Shown here in pieces: positions 15,539-23,529 of a stretch of 64,000 nucleotides of DNA. The notes under the pieces were generated by a model, which was given only the letters and a program-made list of their open reading frames with translations, did no database searches and was not told the DNA's origin. The position numbers were made by a program, and so were the translations under genes. Source of the DNA: JBEEJZ01 sp046046915 (lineage in GTDB: Bacteria; Pseudomonadota; Gammaproteobacteria; Burkholderiales; Burkholderiaceae_C); assembly GCA_046046915.1 (NCBI GenBank), contig JBJOIT010000009.1, positions 1 through 64,000 of the forward strand, written 5' to 3'. Every line of letters begins with the position of its first letter. The stretch's first letter is position 1.

Positions 15539-17053
15539 TTAGTCTTCGACAAAAGCCTCTTCACGCTTGTTCTTGATCGAAGGCAACAGCACGATCACCA
15601 ACAGCAGGGCCGCCGCTGCCAGCAGGCTGGCCGACAGGCCACGGGTCACAAACACGCTCCAGTCACCGCGAGACAGCAGCAAGGCGCGGCGCAGGTTCTC
15701 TTCCATCATGGGGCCCAAAATGAAGCCCAGCAGCAAGGGGGCAGGCTCGGCACCCAGTTTGATGAAGAAGTAACCAATCACACCAAACAGCGCCACCATC
15801 CAGATGTCCCAGGTGTTGTTGTTGGTCGAATAAACGCCTATGGCACAGAACAGCACAATGGCCGGGAACAACCAGCGGTAAGGCACGGTCAGCAGCTTGA
15901 TCCACATACCAATCAACGGCAGGTTCAAGATCACCAGCATCAGGTTGCCGATCCACATCGAGGCAATCAGGCCCCAGAACAGCTCGGGGTTGCTGGTCAT
16001 CACCTGGGGGCCAGGCTGAATGTTGTGGATGGTCATGGCACCCACCATCAGTGCCATCACGGCATTGGGTGGAATACCAAGAGTCAGCAGCGGAATGAAG
16101 GAAGTCTGTGAGCCCGCGTTGTTGGCGGCTTCAGGGGCAGCCACACCGCGGATATTGCCTTGACCAAAGGGCACTTCGCCCGGTCGCAATTTGGTCTTCT
16201 TTTCGATGGTGTAGGCAGCAAAAGCCGACAACAATGCACCGCCGCCAGGCAAGATTCCCAAGGCAGAACCCAGGGCCGTGCCGCGCAAGACCGCTGGCAC
16301 CATGTTGCGGAAATCTTCACCGGTAGGCATCAGGCCATGCACTTCGCCAGTGAACACCTCGCGATGCTCCTCGGGTACCGACAGGTTGGAAATGATTTCG
16401 CCGTAGCCAAACACGCCCATGGCAATCACGATGAAGCCGATGCCATCGGTCAGTTCGGGGATGTCAAAGCTGAAACGTGCCACGCCAGAGTTGACGTCCG
16501 TTCCCACCAAGCCCAGCAGCAGGCCCAGCACGATCATGGCCACAGCCTTGATCAGCGAGCCCGAGGCCAGCACTACCGCACCAATCAGGCCCAGGATCAT
16601 GAGCGAAAAATACTCGGCTGGGCCAAACTTGAAAGCTACCTCGGTCAGAGGCGCGGCAAAGGCGGCCAAGATCAGGGTGCCAACGCAACCTGCAAAAAAC
16701 GAACCCAAGCCAGCGGCTGCCAGAGCGGGGCCGGCACGTCCCTTGCGGGCCATTTGGTAACCGTCAATCACCGTCACGACCGACGATGACTCACCAGGCA
16801 AGTTGACCAAAATAGCCGTGGTGGAGCCGCCATATTGAGCGCCGTAATAAATACCCGCCAGCATGATCAGTGCGGCGACAGGCGGCAAAGCGTAGGTTGC
16901 GGGCAGCAGCATAGCAATAGTTGCCACCGGGCCGATGCCAGGCAACACGCCAATCAAAGTGCCCAGCAGGCAGCCGACAAAAGCGTAAATCAGGTTCTGA
17001 AACGTGAACGCCACGCCAAAACCGAGCGACAAGTTGTTGATGAGATCCATCAT
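15539..17053 (-). CDS. tctA: Tripartite tricarboxylate transporter, large permease TctA
   Basis: TctA is the large membrane subunit (about 12 helices) of the TTT transporter, which imports citrate or other carboxylates with Na+ or H+. The 504 residues match the family. The signature GVLPGIGPVATIAMLLPATY lies near the N-terminus, with a second glycine-rich repeat LGILPGGGALLSAFAAY about 230 residues later. This internal duplication is typical of TctA. tctB ends 12 bp upstream. The tctC gene for the periplasmic receptor, normally first in the operon, is missing here, so the substrate cannot be predicted from context. Confidence 0.94.
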   Translation of the reverse strand: MMDLINNLSLGFGVAFTFQNLIYAFVGCLLGTLIGVLPGIGPVATIAMLLPATYALPPVAALIMLAGIYYGAQYGGSTTAILVNLPGESSSVVTVIDGYQMARKGRAGPALAAAGLGSFFAGCVGTLILAAFAAPLTEVAFKFGPAEYFSLMILGLIGAVVLASGSLIKAVAMIVLGLLLGLVGTDVNSGVARFSFDIPELTDGIGFIVIAMGVFGYGEIISNLSVPEEHREVFTGEVHGLMPTGEDFRNMVPAVLRGTALGSALGILPGGGALLSAFAAYTIEKKTKLRPGEVPFGQGNIRGVAAPEAANNAGSQTSFIPLLTLGIPPNAVMALMVGAMTIHNIQPGPQVMTSNPELFWGLIASMWIGNLMLVILNLPLIGMWIKLLTVPYRWLFPAIVLFCAIGVYSTNNNTWDIWMVALFGVIGYFFIKLGAEPAPLLLGFILGPMMEENLRRALLLSRGDWSVFVTRGLSASLLAAAALLLVIVLLPSIKNKREEAFVED

Positions 17054-17065
17054 GAATGTGACTCC

Positions 17066-17554
17066 TTAGCCCGTGATGAAAGCAGGCCAGACGGGGAACT
17101 GCAATTTCAGCAGCACCACAAATGCCAGATAACTACCAATCGAGAGAATGGTGGCAAGAACCAGCACTTCTTTCCACTTGAATTCGCTGCCCGCCAGGCT
17201 GGCCACGATGGTCAAGGCATAGATGCCTGCGATCATGCCCATGGCGGGGAGACCGATCGAAGGCAAGCCGCCCAGCATCACACCAAACAGGACGTTGGCG
17301 CCAATCACATAGGTGAGCGGTTTCCAGGCCAGCGCACCGATCTTTTGGCCATCCGGCGTGTCCACTGTCATGGCCTTGAAGGCAATGACGGCTCCCAGGA
17401 TCGCCAACAAAATACCCAAAATCAAGGGGAAGTAGCCTGGGCCCATGCGCGCACCAGTGCCGATTGAATACGAACTGGCGCCCCAGGCGAAGGCCAAGCC
17501 CACCACCAGGAACATCAGCCCCGAAAAAAAGTCTTTCTGACTTTTGATTTGCAT
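17066..17554 (-). CDS. tctB: Tripartite tricarboxylate transporter, small subunit TctB
   Basis: A 162-residue membrane protein with four predicted helices, the small permease subunit of the TTT family. Typical features are the N-terminal DFFSGLMFLVVGLAFAWGA helix and the following GTGARMGPGYFPLILG motif, shared by TctB proteins. The ATG at 17554 is chosen because AGGAG lies 7 bp upstream; a GTG directly before it is the alternative. It precedes tctA by 12 bp. An imperfect palindrome about 28 bp upstream may be an operator. Confidence 0.92.
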   Translation of the reverse strand: MQIKSQKDFFSGLMFLVVGLAFAWGASSYSIGTGARMGPGYFPLILGILLAILGAVIAFKAMTVDTPDGQKIGALAWKPLTYVIGANVLFGVMLGGLPSIGLPAMGMIAGIYALTIVASLAGSEFKWKEVLVLATILSIGSYLAFVVLLKLQFPVWPAFITG

Positions 17555-17581
17555 CACGCCGCTCCTCGGAATTAGTACAAC

Positions 17582-17596
17582 GGCGCAAATTGTGCC
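17582..17596. promoter_or_regulatory. Imperfect palindrome upstream of tctB
   Basis: GGCGCAA-A-TTGTGCC has 7-base arms with one mismatch and stands 28-42 bp before the tctB start. It could be a repressor or activator site for citrate-type control. No regulator gene is adjacent, so this is a weak call. Confidence 0.3.
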
Positions 17597-17665
17597 CCGG
17601 TTAATCCCTGGCGAACATGTGGATTACACCTACACCGGGCAGCCGAAAACGCCGACCAAGGCTTC

Positions 17666-19432
17666 TCAGGACAAACCCGGTGTGGCGCTCAGCACCTCTT
17701 CCAACACGGTCATGCCCTCAGCCACGCGCAGGGCTCCAGCCAGACGCAGAGGACGCATGCCATCGGCCAAGGCCTGCCGCTTGAGCGCATCCATGGTGCC
17801 GGAGCCAACCACCTGCTGCCGAAAGGTCTCGCCCACCACCATCAACTCATACAAGCCCATGCGCCCCATGAAACCGGTCATGCGGCAGTCCACGCAGCCC
17901 ACAGCCTTGTAGGGGCGGTAGTTACCCTGCAACTGCCAAGGTTTGATGACGTCGGCCAACGCCTGCGGGTCAGCGTCTTCGTCTGGCTGCTTGCAGTGCT
18001 TGCACAGGGTGCGCACCAGGCGCTGGGCCAACACGCCCAACAAGGTGGCGTTGATCAGATAAGGCTCTATGCCAAGCTCCATCAACCGGGTCACAGCCGA
18101 AGGTGCATCGTTGGTGTGCAGCGTCGAAAACACCAGATGACCGGTCAGCGCCGCCTGAACCGCCATTTCAGCGGTTTGCAGGTCGCGTATCTCGCCCACC
18201 ATGATGATGTCGGGGTCCTGGCGCATCAGGGCACGCAGCCCTTCCGGAAAGCCAAAGTCGATTTGCGGCTGCACTTGCGTCTGGTTGAACGCCGGCTCAA
18301 TCATCTCGATCGGGTCTTCCACCGTGCTGACGTTGACTTCTTCGGTGGCCACGCGCTTCAGGGTGGAATACAGCGTGGTGGTCTTGCCCGAACCGGTGGG
18401 CCCCGTCACCAAAATGATGCCATGCGGCTTTTTGACCAGTGCCTCCCATCGCTGGGCATCGTGGGGCGTAAAGCCCAGAGCATCGAGGTCCTTGACAGCG
18501 TTGTCCGGGTCGAAGATGCGCATCACCATCTTCTCGCCAAAAGCCGTGGGCAGCGTGGAGATGCGCATTTCGATCTCGTCGCCGCGCGGGTTTTTGGTCT
18601 TGATGCGGCCGTCCAGCGGCCGGCGCTTTTCCACCACATCCATCCGACCCAGCAACTTGATGCGCGCCGTCATGGCGGTCATCACGCCCATGGGCATCTG
18701 ATACACCGGGTGCAACTTGCCGTCGATACGAAAACGAATCACCCCCTGTTCGCGCCTAGGCTCCAGGTGGATGTCGCTGGCGCGCTGGTCAAAAGCGTAC
18801 TGCCAAAGCCAGTCAACCACCTGCACCACGCTCTGGTCGTTGGCGTCAAGCTGCTTGTTGGTCTTGCCCAGCTCCACCAGCTGCTCAAAGCTGGCGCCGG
18901 TTGTGCCGGCACCGGCTTTGTTGGCGGTACGCACCGATTTGGCAAGGGCAAAAAATTCGGCCGTGTAACGCTGAATATCCTGCGGATTGGCCAACACCCT
19001 GCGCACGGCACGCCGGGACTGACGTTCCACTTCAGCCACCCAGTCGGTGACAAAAGGCTGCGAGGTGGCGACCACCACTTCGGCCGCCGTCACCTGCACC
19101 GGCAAGATTTTGTGCCGTTCGGCATAGGCCGCACTCATGGTATCGGCCACCTTGCCCACATCCACCCGCAGGGGGTCGATGCGCAAATAGGCCATCTGGG
19201 CACGCCCAGCCAGCCAGTGTGTCAACAGCTCAATGTCCAGTGGCTTGCCATCACTGGCACGCTGGATGGCAACGCTGGCCAATCGCAACAAGGGGTGCTG
19301 AGCACTTTCTGCCTGGGCGCAGCGTGCAATGGTGCGATTTGCCTCGTCTGGCGAGACGATCCCATCGGCCTGCAGCCATTTGACCAAGAGACGCCAGTCG
19401 AGAGGCCCCATAAACGTGGCGTCGGAGGTCAC
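17666..19432 (-). CDS. GspE/PilB-family type II/IV secretion ATPase
   Basis: A 588-residue hexameric ATPase of the GspE/PulE/PilB family, which powers pseudopilus or pilus assembly. An N-terminal MshEN-like domain (about 1-180) precedes the catalytic domain. That domain carries the Walker A GPTGSGKTTTLYST, Walker B DPDIIMVGEIRD, the TGHLVFSTLHTNDA His box, and a tetracysteine zinc site (CKHC and CVDC). A GTG at 19432 is chosen: it overlaps the upstream TGA as GTGA and has AAGGA 6 bp before it. An upstream ATG at 19483 would overlap the preceding gene by 55 bp. No other secretion or pilus genes are adjacent, so the machine it serves cannot be told from context. Confidence 0.88.
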   Translation of the reverse strand: MTSDATFMGPLDWRLLVKWLQADGIVSPDEANRTIARCAQAESAQHPLLRLASVAIQRASDGKPLDIELLTHWLAGRAQMAYLRIDPLRVDVGKVADTMSAAYAERHKILPVQVTAAEVVVATSQPFVTDWVAEVERQSRRAVRRVLANPQDIQRYTAEFFALAKSVRTANKAGAGTTGASFEQLVELGKTNKQLDANDQSVVQVVDWLWQYAFDQRASDIHLEPRREQGVIRFRIDGKLHPVYQMPMGVMTAMTARIKLLGRMDVVEKRRPLDGRIKTKNPRGDEIEMRISTLPTAFGEKMVMRIFDPDNAVKDLDALGFTPHDAQRWEALVKKPHGIILVTGPTGSGKTTTLYSTLKRVATEEVNVSTVEDPIEMIEPAFNQTQVQPQIDFGFPEGLRALMRQDPDIIMVGEIRDLQTAEMAVQAALTGHLVFSTLHTNDAPSAVTRLMELGIEPYLINATLLGVLAQRLVRTLCKHCKQPDEDADPQALADVIKPWQLQGNYRPYKAVGCVDCRMTGFMGRMGLYELMVVGETFRQQVVGSGTMDALKRQALADGMRPLRLAGALRVAEGMTVLEEVLSATPGLS

Positions 19433-20184
19433 TGGATTTCCTTCTTGAGCACCTTTACCCACTTCGTCGCTGGCAGTTGCCACTGGGCCTCGATGGCATG
19501 GGCACGCTCCATCAAGACAGGACGTTTAGGCACCGAGGGCGTGCGCTGCGCCAGCACCACGGTGTTGCCCTCGCGCGTAGGCTTGAATGCCCAAATGGCA
19601 TCACGTCCAAATGCCGCAGCAATGTGATCCACACTGCGCTGAAAGCTCGATGCGCGGCCAAACAAATTAACGGTCATACAACCGTCCTCCGTCAGTACAC
19701 CACGGCAATCGGCATAAAACTCAGGGTTGTCCAACACCGGGGCCGCAGCGTCATCGTCGTATAGGTCAACCTGCAAGGCATCAACCTGACCCAGCCAGCG
19801 CGGCTGACGAATTTCTTGTGAGGCGTCAGCCTGAAGCACTTGCAAGCGGGTGTTATCGGCCGCCAGCTTAAACCAGCCACGGCAGGCCATGATGACTTGC
19901 GGATTGAGCTCAATCGCACAGGTTTTCATGCGCAGCACGCGATGACAAAACTTGGTGAGTGAGGCAGCCCCCAGCCCGAGCTGCATGGCCTGGCGTTTGG
20001 GCACAGACCCGGGCTCAACAAACAGCAGCCAAGCCATCATGCGCTGGATGTATTCGTGCACCAGATCATTGGGAGCATCCATGCGCATAGAGCCCTGGAT
20101 CCAGGGGGTGTCTCCCAGGTGCAGGTGGCGGATGGGACCTTCGTCCGAGAAGTTGACGTCGGGGAGTGGAATGTGGTTTTTCAC
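19429..20184 (-). CDS. Spermidine-synthase-like SAM-fold protein
   Basis: About 251 residues with the Rossmann-like fold of spermidine synthases and class I methyltransferases. The nucleotide site is visible as QLGLGAASLTKFCHRVL, then CAIELNPQVI and LQADASQEI. The aminopropyltransferase catalytic region is degenerate (QVDLYDDDAAAP instead of the usual DxTDP), so real polyamine synthesis is doubtful. The start is uncertain because the frame stays open through the upstream repeat. A GTG at 20184 just before HIPLPDVNFSDEGPIRHLHL, which I recognise as the family's N-terminus, is proposed. No Shine-Dalgarno sequence is obvious. The stop overlaps the start of the secretion ATPase gene, indicating translational coupling. 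Confidence 0.72.
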   Translation of the reverse strand: MKNHIPLPDVNFSDEGPIRHLHLGDTPWIQGSMRMDAPNDLVHEYIQRMMAWLLFVEPGSVPKRQAMQLGLGAASLTKFCHRVLRMKTCAIELNPQVIMACRGWFKLAADNTRLQVLQADASQEIRQPRWLGQVDALQVDLYDDDAAAPVLDNPEFYADCRGVLTEDGCMTVNLFGRASSFQRSVDHIAAAFGRDAIWAFKPTREGNTVVLAQRTPSVPKRPVLMERAHAIEAQWQLPATKWVKVLKKEIQ

Positions 20185-20242
20185 GGTGCGGACATTATTG
20201 ACCGACTGGAGGGCTTCTAATCCTGCTGGGGACGGGGGCCGG

Positions 20243-20775
20243 GGGCGCCCGGCGGCGGTATCGCTACTACTGCGTAGGGCTGAGGCCGGGATGTCGCCCC
20301 GGCGGGCGAGCTGCTCTCTTTTGGTCGCCAAAAGAAAGTAGCCAAAGAAAAGGCGACCCAAGCGTCTGCGACCCCGCTGCAAAGCAGCGCGGCACCCTGC
20401 GGTGCTCGATCCAGCCGGGTGGCGCGCAAACTCGCTGACGCTCAAACATGCGCACCCCTTGATCCGGCTGCCTCTGCGCTCCTCGGCGCAGTCGCAATGT
20501 GGGAAGTCCGGGTACCCCACCCCTTCTGGTTGCGCCGAGCAGGTTTCTGACACGGGGATGAGAAGAACGCATGTTTGAGCGACAGCGAGTTTGCGGGCTT
20601 CCCCCGTTTCAGAAAGCAGCGCAGGCTGCCCCGAAGCTTTTTGCTTCGGGGTCGCAAACAGCGGGGTCGCCTTTCTTTTGCTTACTTTCTCTTTGGCGAA
20701 GCAAAGAAAAGTGTGGCGCTGCCGGGCGCCCCAGGCCTCTGCCCTACGCAGTAGTAAACACATCACCCCCGGCAG
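20243..20775. repeat. R1: copy 1 of a palindromic intergenic repeat (shortened)
   Basis: This copy fills most of the 609-bp gap between the spermidine-synthase-like gene and urtE. The core runs from TACTGCGTAGGGC (20268) to its inverse GCCCTACGCAGTA (ending 20753), with GC-rich outer flanks. It matches R2 and R3 over most of its length. It lacks the distal arm with the GCAGCTCGCCCGCCGGGG segment and has a different, shorter centre. Internal complementary blocks, such as AAAGAAAAGGCGACCC against GGGGTCGCCTTTCTTTTG, make the whole element one nested imperfect palindrome. Open frames through it have no recognisable protein and are considered spurious. There is no transposase. Confidence 0.85.
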
Positions 20776-20793
20776 GATCAGTACGCACCTCGA

Positions 20794-21486
20794 TCAAATC
20801 GCCACCAACTCCCTCACCCCATCAATCTCCATATTGGCCCCCTGCCCCCGGGCCAAGACCGAGCCGCGTTCCATCACGATGTAGTCATCGGCCAGCTCGC
20901 GGGCAAAGTCGTAGTACTGCTCGCACAGCAAAATGGCCATGTCACCACGATTGGCCAGCATGCGGATCACGCGGCCGATGTCCTTGATGATGCTGGGCTG
21001 GATGCCTTCGGTCGGCTCGTCCAGGATCAGCAGCTTGGGGCCGGCAGCTAAGGCGCGGGCAATGGCGAGCTGTTGCTGTTGCCCGCCCGACAAATCGCCA
21101 CCGCGACGGTTCAGCATCTGCTTGAGCACGGGAAACAGCTCGAACAACTCGGACGGAATGGGCGTGCTCGCGCTTTTGTAGGCCAGACCCATGCGCAGGT
21201 TTTCTTCAACGGTCAGGCGGGCAAAGATTTCGCGGCCCTGGGGCACAAAGCCCATGCCGGCACGGGCGCGCTCGTAAGGGGTAGCTTTGTGAATGGGCTT
21301 GCCATCAAACTCGATCGTGCCGGTCTTGATGGGCACCAGACCCATCAGGCTTTTCAGCAAGGTGGTTTTGCCCACGCCATTGCGGCCCAGCAGCACCGTG
21401 ACCTTGCCCAGTTGCGTGGTCAGGCTCACGTCACGCAGGATGTGTGAGCCGCCGTAGTATTGGTTGATATTCTTGACGTTCAGCAT
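20794..21486 (-). CDS. urtE: Urea ABC transporter ATP-binding subunit UrtE
   Basis: One of the two ATPases of the high-affinity urea transporter. It has 230 residues, like LivF. Walker A is GRNGVGKTTLLKSL, the ABC signature LSGGQQQQLAIARAL, and Walker B KLLILDEPTEGIQPSI. The EGIQPSI ending of Walker B is typical of UrtE rather than of general branched-chain amino-acid transporters. It is the last gene of urtABCDE; repeat R1 starts 18 bp beyond its stop and no urease genes follow. It starts 54 bp after the urtD stop. Confidence 0.94.
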   Translation of the reverse strand: MLNVKNINQYYGGSHILRDVSLTTQLGKVTVLLGRNGVGKTTLLKSLMGLVPIKTGTIEFDGKPIHKATPYERARAGMGFVPQGREIFARLTVEENLRMGLAYKSASTPIPSELFELFPVLKQMLNRRGGDLSGGQQQQLAIARALAAGPKLLILDEPTEGIQPSIIKDIGRVIRMLANRGDMAILLCEQYYDFARELADDYIVMERGSVLARGQGANMEIDGVRELVAI

Positions 21487-21540
21487 CTCATTGATCTCGG
21501 GGCAGAGTAGCGGCAGGGCCGCAAACGCGGGGTGGCATCG

Positions 21541-22416
21541 TCATCGTCCCAGGTAAACCTCGATCACCCGCTCGTCCGACTGCACTTGCTCCAGCGTGCC
21601 TTGCGCCAGCACAGATCCGTCGCACAGCACTGTCACGATGTCGGAAATGGTCTTGATAAAGCTCATGTCGTGCTCCACCACCATCAGCGAGTGCTTGCCC
21701 TTGAGCGTGAGAAACAGCTCCGCAGTGCGGGCCGTTTCCTCGTCGGTCATGCCAGCCACGGGCTCGTCGAGCAAGAGCAGCTTGGGGTCCTGCATCAGCA
21801 GCATGCCAATTTCCAGCCACTGCTTCTGCCCGTGGCTCAGGGTGCCGGCGAGGCGCGTCACGCTGTCGGCCAGGTGGATGGTGTGCAGGATTTCTGCCAG
21901 GCGGTCGCTTTGCGCCGAATCCAGGCTGAACAGCATCGATGCCTTCACGCCCTTGTTGGTTTTGAGCGCCAGTTCCAGGTTTTCAAACACCGTGAGCTGC
22001 TCAAACACCGTGGGTTTCTGGAACTTGCGGCCGATACCCAGCTGAGCAATCTCGGGCTCTTTGTAGCGCAGTAAATCGATCGTGCTGCCAAAGTACACGC
22101 GCCCTTCGTCCGGGCGGGTCTTGCCCGTGATGATGTCCATCATGGTGGTCTTGCCCGCACCGTTGGGGCCAATGATGCAGCGCAGCTCGCCCGGGGCGAT
22201 GTCCAGACTGAGCTTGTTGATGGCCTTGAAACCATCAAAGCTCACACTCACGTCCTCCAAATACAAGATGCGTCCATGGGTCACATCCACTTCGCCAGGC
22301 GTGGCAATGCGCGAAAAACCAGCGCTACGACCACCCGACTCGGTTTGCCCATCTTTCACCTTCTGGGCTTGGGCTTCGGCGCGCTTCGCGCCCTCTTCCA
22401 TCAAATCGGGCGTCAT
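21541..22416 (-). CDS. urtD: Urea ABC transporter ATP-binding subunit UrtD
   Basis: The second ATPase of the urea transporter, LivG-like, 291 residues. Walker A is GPNGAGKTTMMDIITGKTRP, the signature LSHGQKQWLEIGMLL, and Walker B KLLLLDEPVAGMTDEET. The LSHGQKQWLEI variant of the signature is a hallmark of UrtD. A hydrophilic N-terminal extension of about 48 residues precedes the ABC domain. Its ATG overlaps the urtC stop as ATGA, so the two are translationally coupled. Confidence 0.94.
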   Translation of the reverse strand: MTPDLMEEGAKRAEAQAQKVKDGQTESGGRSAGFSRIATPGEVDVTHGRILYLEDVSVSFDGFKAINKLSLDIAPGELRCIIGPNGAGKTTMMDIITGKTRPDEGRVYFGSTIDLLRYKEPEIAQLGIGRKFQKPTVFEQLTVFENLELALKTNKGVKASMLFSLDSAQSDRLAEILHTIHLADSVTRLAGTLSHGQKQWLEIGMLLMQDPKLLLLDEPVAGMTDEETARTAELFLTLKGKHSLMVVEHDMSFIKTISDIVTVLCDGSVLAQGTLEQVQSDERVIEVYLGR

Positions 22417-23525
22417 GCCTGCTCTCCCTTCAACTTCTTCACCAGGCCCACAATGCCCTGGGGCAAAAACAGGGTCACGGCAATGAACAAGGCACCCAAA
22501 AAGTACAGCCAGAATTCAGGCGCGGTCACGGTCAGCCAGCTCTTGGCGCCATTGACGATGAAGGCGCCCACAATGGGGCCGATCAGCGTGGCACGCCCAC
22601 CCACGGCCGCCCAGATGGCAATCTCGATCGAGTTGGCAGGGCTCATTTCGCTGGGGTTGATGATGCCGATCTGCGGCACATACAAAGCCCCTGCCACACC
22701 ACACATTACCGCCGAGATCACCCAGATGGTGAGCTTGTAGCCTATGGGTGAGTAGCCCGAGAACATGACACGGCTTTCGGCATCACGCACAGCCTGCAGC
22801 ACCCGGCCAAATTTGCTGCCCACCAGCCATTTGGCAAACAGATAGAAACCCAGAAGGGTCAGGCCGGTCAACACGAACAACAGCATGCGCATGCTGGGCG
22901 TGGCAATCGGTGTCCCCAGAATCCGCTTGAAGTCGGTGAAGCCGTTGTTGCCGCCAAAGCCGGTTTCATTGCGAAAGAACAGCAGCATGGCCGCAAAGGT
23001 CATGGCCTGGGTGATGATGGAGAAGTACACCCCCTTGATCCGCGAACGAAACGCGAAATAGCCAAACACAAAAGCCACCAGGCCAGGCACCAGCACGATC
23101 AGCAGCAGGGTGGCCACAAAGCTGTCCGAAAAGGTCCAGTGCCACGGCAAGGTTTTCCAGTCCAGAAACACCATGAAGTCAGGCAACTCGCTTTTGTAAT
23201 TGCCTTCCAGACCAATCTGCCGCATGAGATACATGCCCATCACATAGCCGCCCAGGGCAAAAAACAGGCCATGCCCCAGGCTCAGGATGCCGGTGTAGCC
23301 CCAGATGAGGTCCATGGCTAGGGCGCAAATGGCATAGCACATGATCTTGGCGGTCAGCGCCACGGCATAGTCGCTCATGTGCAGCAGGCTGCCTTCGGGC
23401 ACCAGCAGGTTCAGTACCGGGGCCAGCGCGCAAACGACCAGCAGGGCCACCCAAAAGGCGCTCCAGCCCTTGCGTGTCAGCAGCGGTGCGGGTGCAGGAA
23501 GTTTCAATTGATGTGTAGAGCTCAT
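22413..23525 (-). CDS. urtC: Urea ABC transporter permease UrtC
   Basis: The LivM-like membrane subunit, 370 residues with about ten helices. The conserved block AMDLIWGYTGILSLGHGLFFALGGYVMGMY lies near residue 70. The C-terminal region has the permease loop ESRVMFSGYSPIGYKLTIWV, which contacts the ATPases. An AGGCC-containing GGAGG stands 9 bp before the ATG at 23525. It starts 4 bp after the urtB stop and overlaps urtD by 4 bp, so the four genes urtBCDE form a compact unit. Confidence 0.94.
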   Translation of the reverse strand: MSSTHQLKLPAPAPLLTRKGWSAFWVALLVVCALAPVLNLLVPEGSLLHMSDYAVALTAKIMCYAICALAMDLIWGYTGILSLGHGLFFALGGYVMGMYLMRQIGLEGNYKSELPDFMVFLDWKTLPWHWTFSDSFVATLLLIVLVPGLVAFVFGYFAFRSRIKGVYFSIITQAMTFAAMLLFFRNETGFGGNNGFTDFKRILGTPIATPSMRMLLFVLTGLTLLGFYLFAKWLVGSKFGRVLQAVRDAESRVMFSGYSPIGYKLTIWVISAVMCGVAGALYVPQIGIINPSEMSPANSIEIAIWAAVGGRATLIGPIVGAFIVNGAKSWLTVTAPEFWLYFLGALFIAVTLFLPQGIVGLVKKLKGEQA

Positions 23526-23529
23526 GGTG

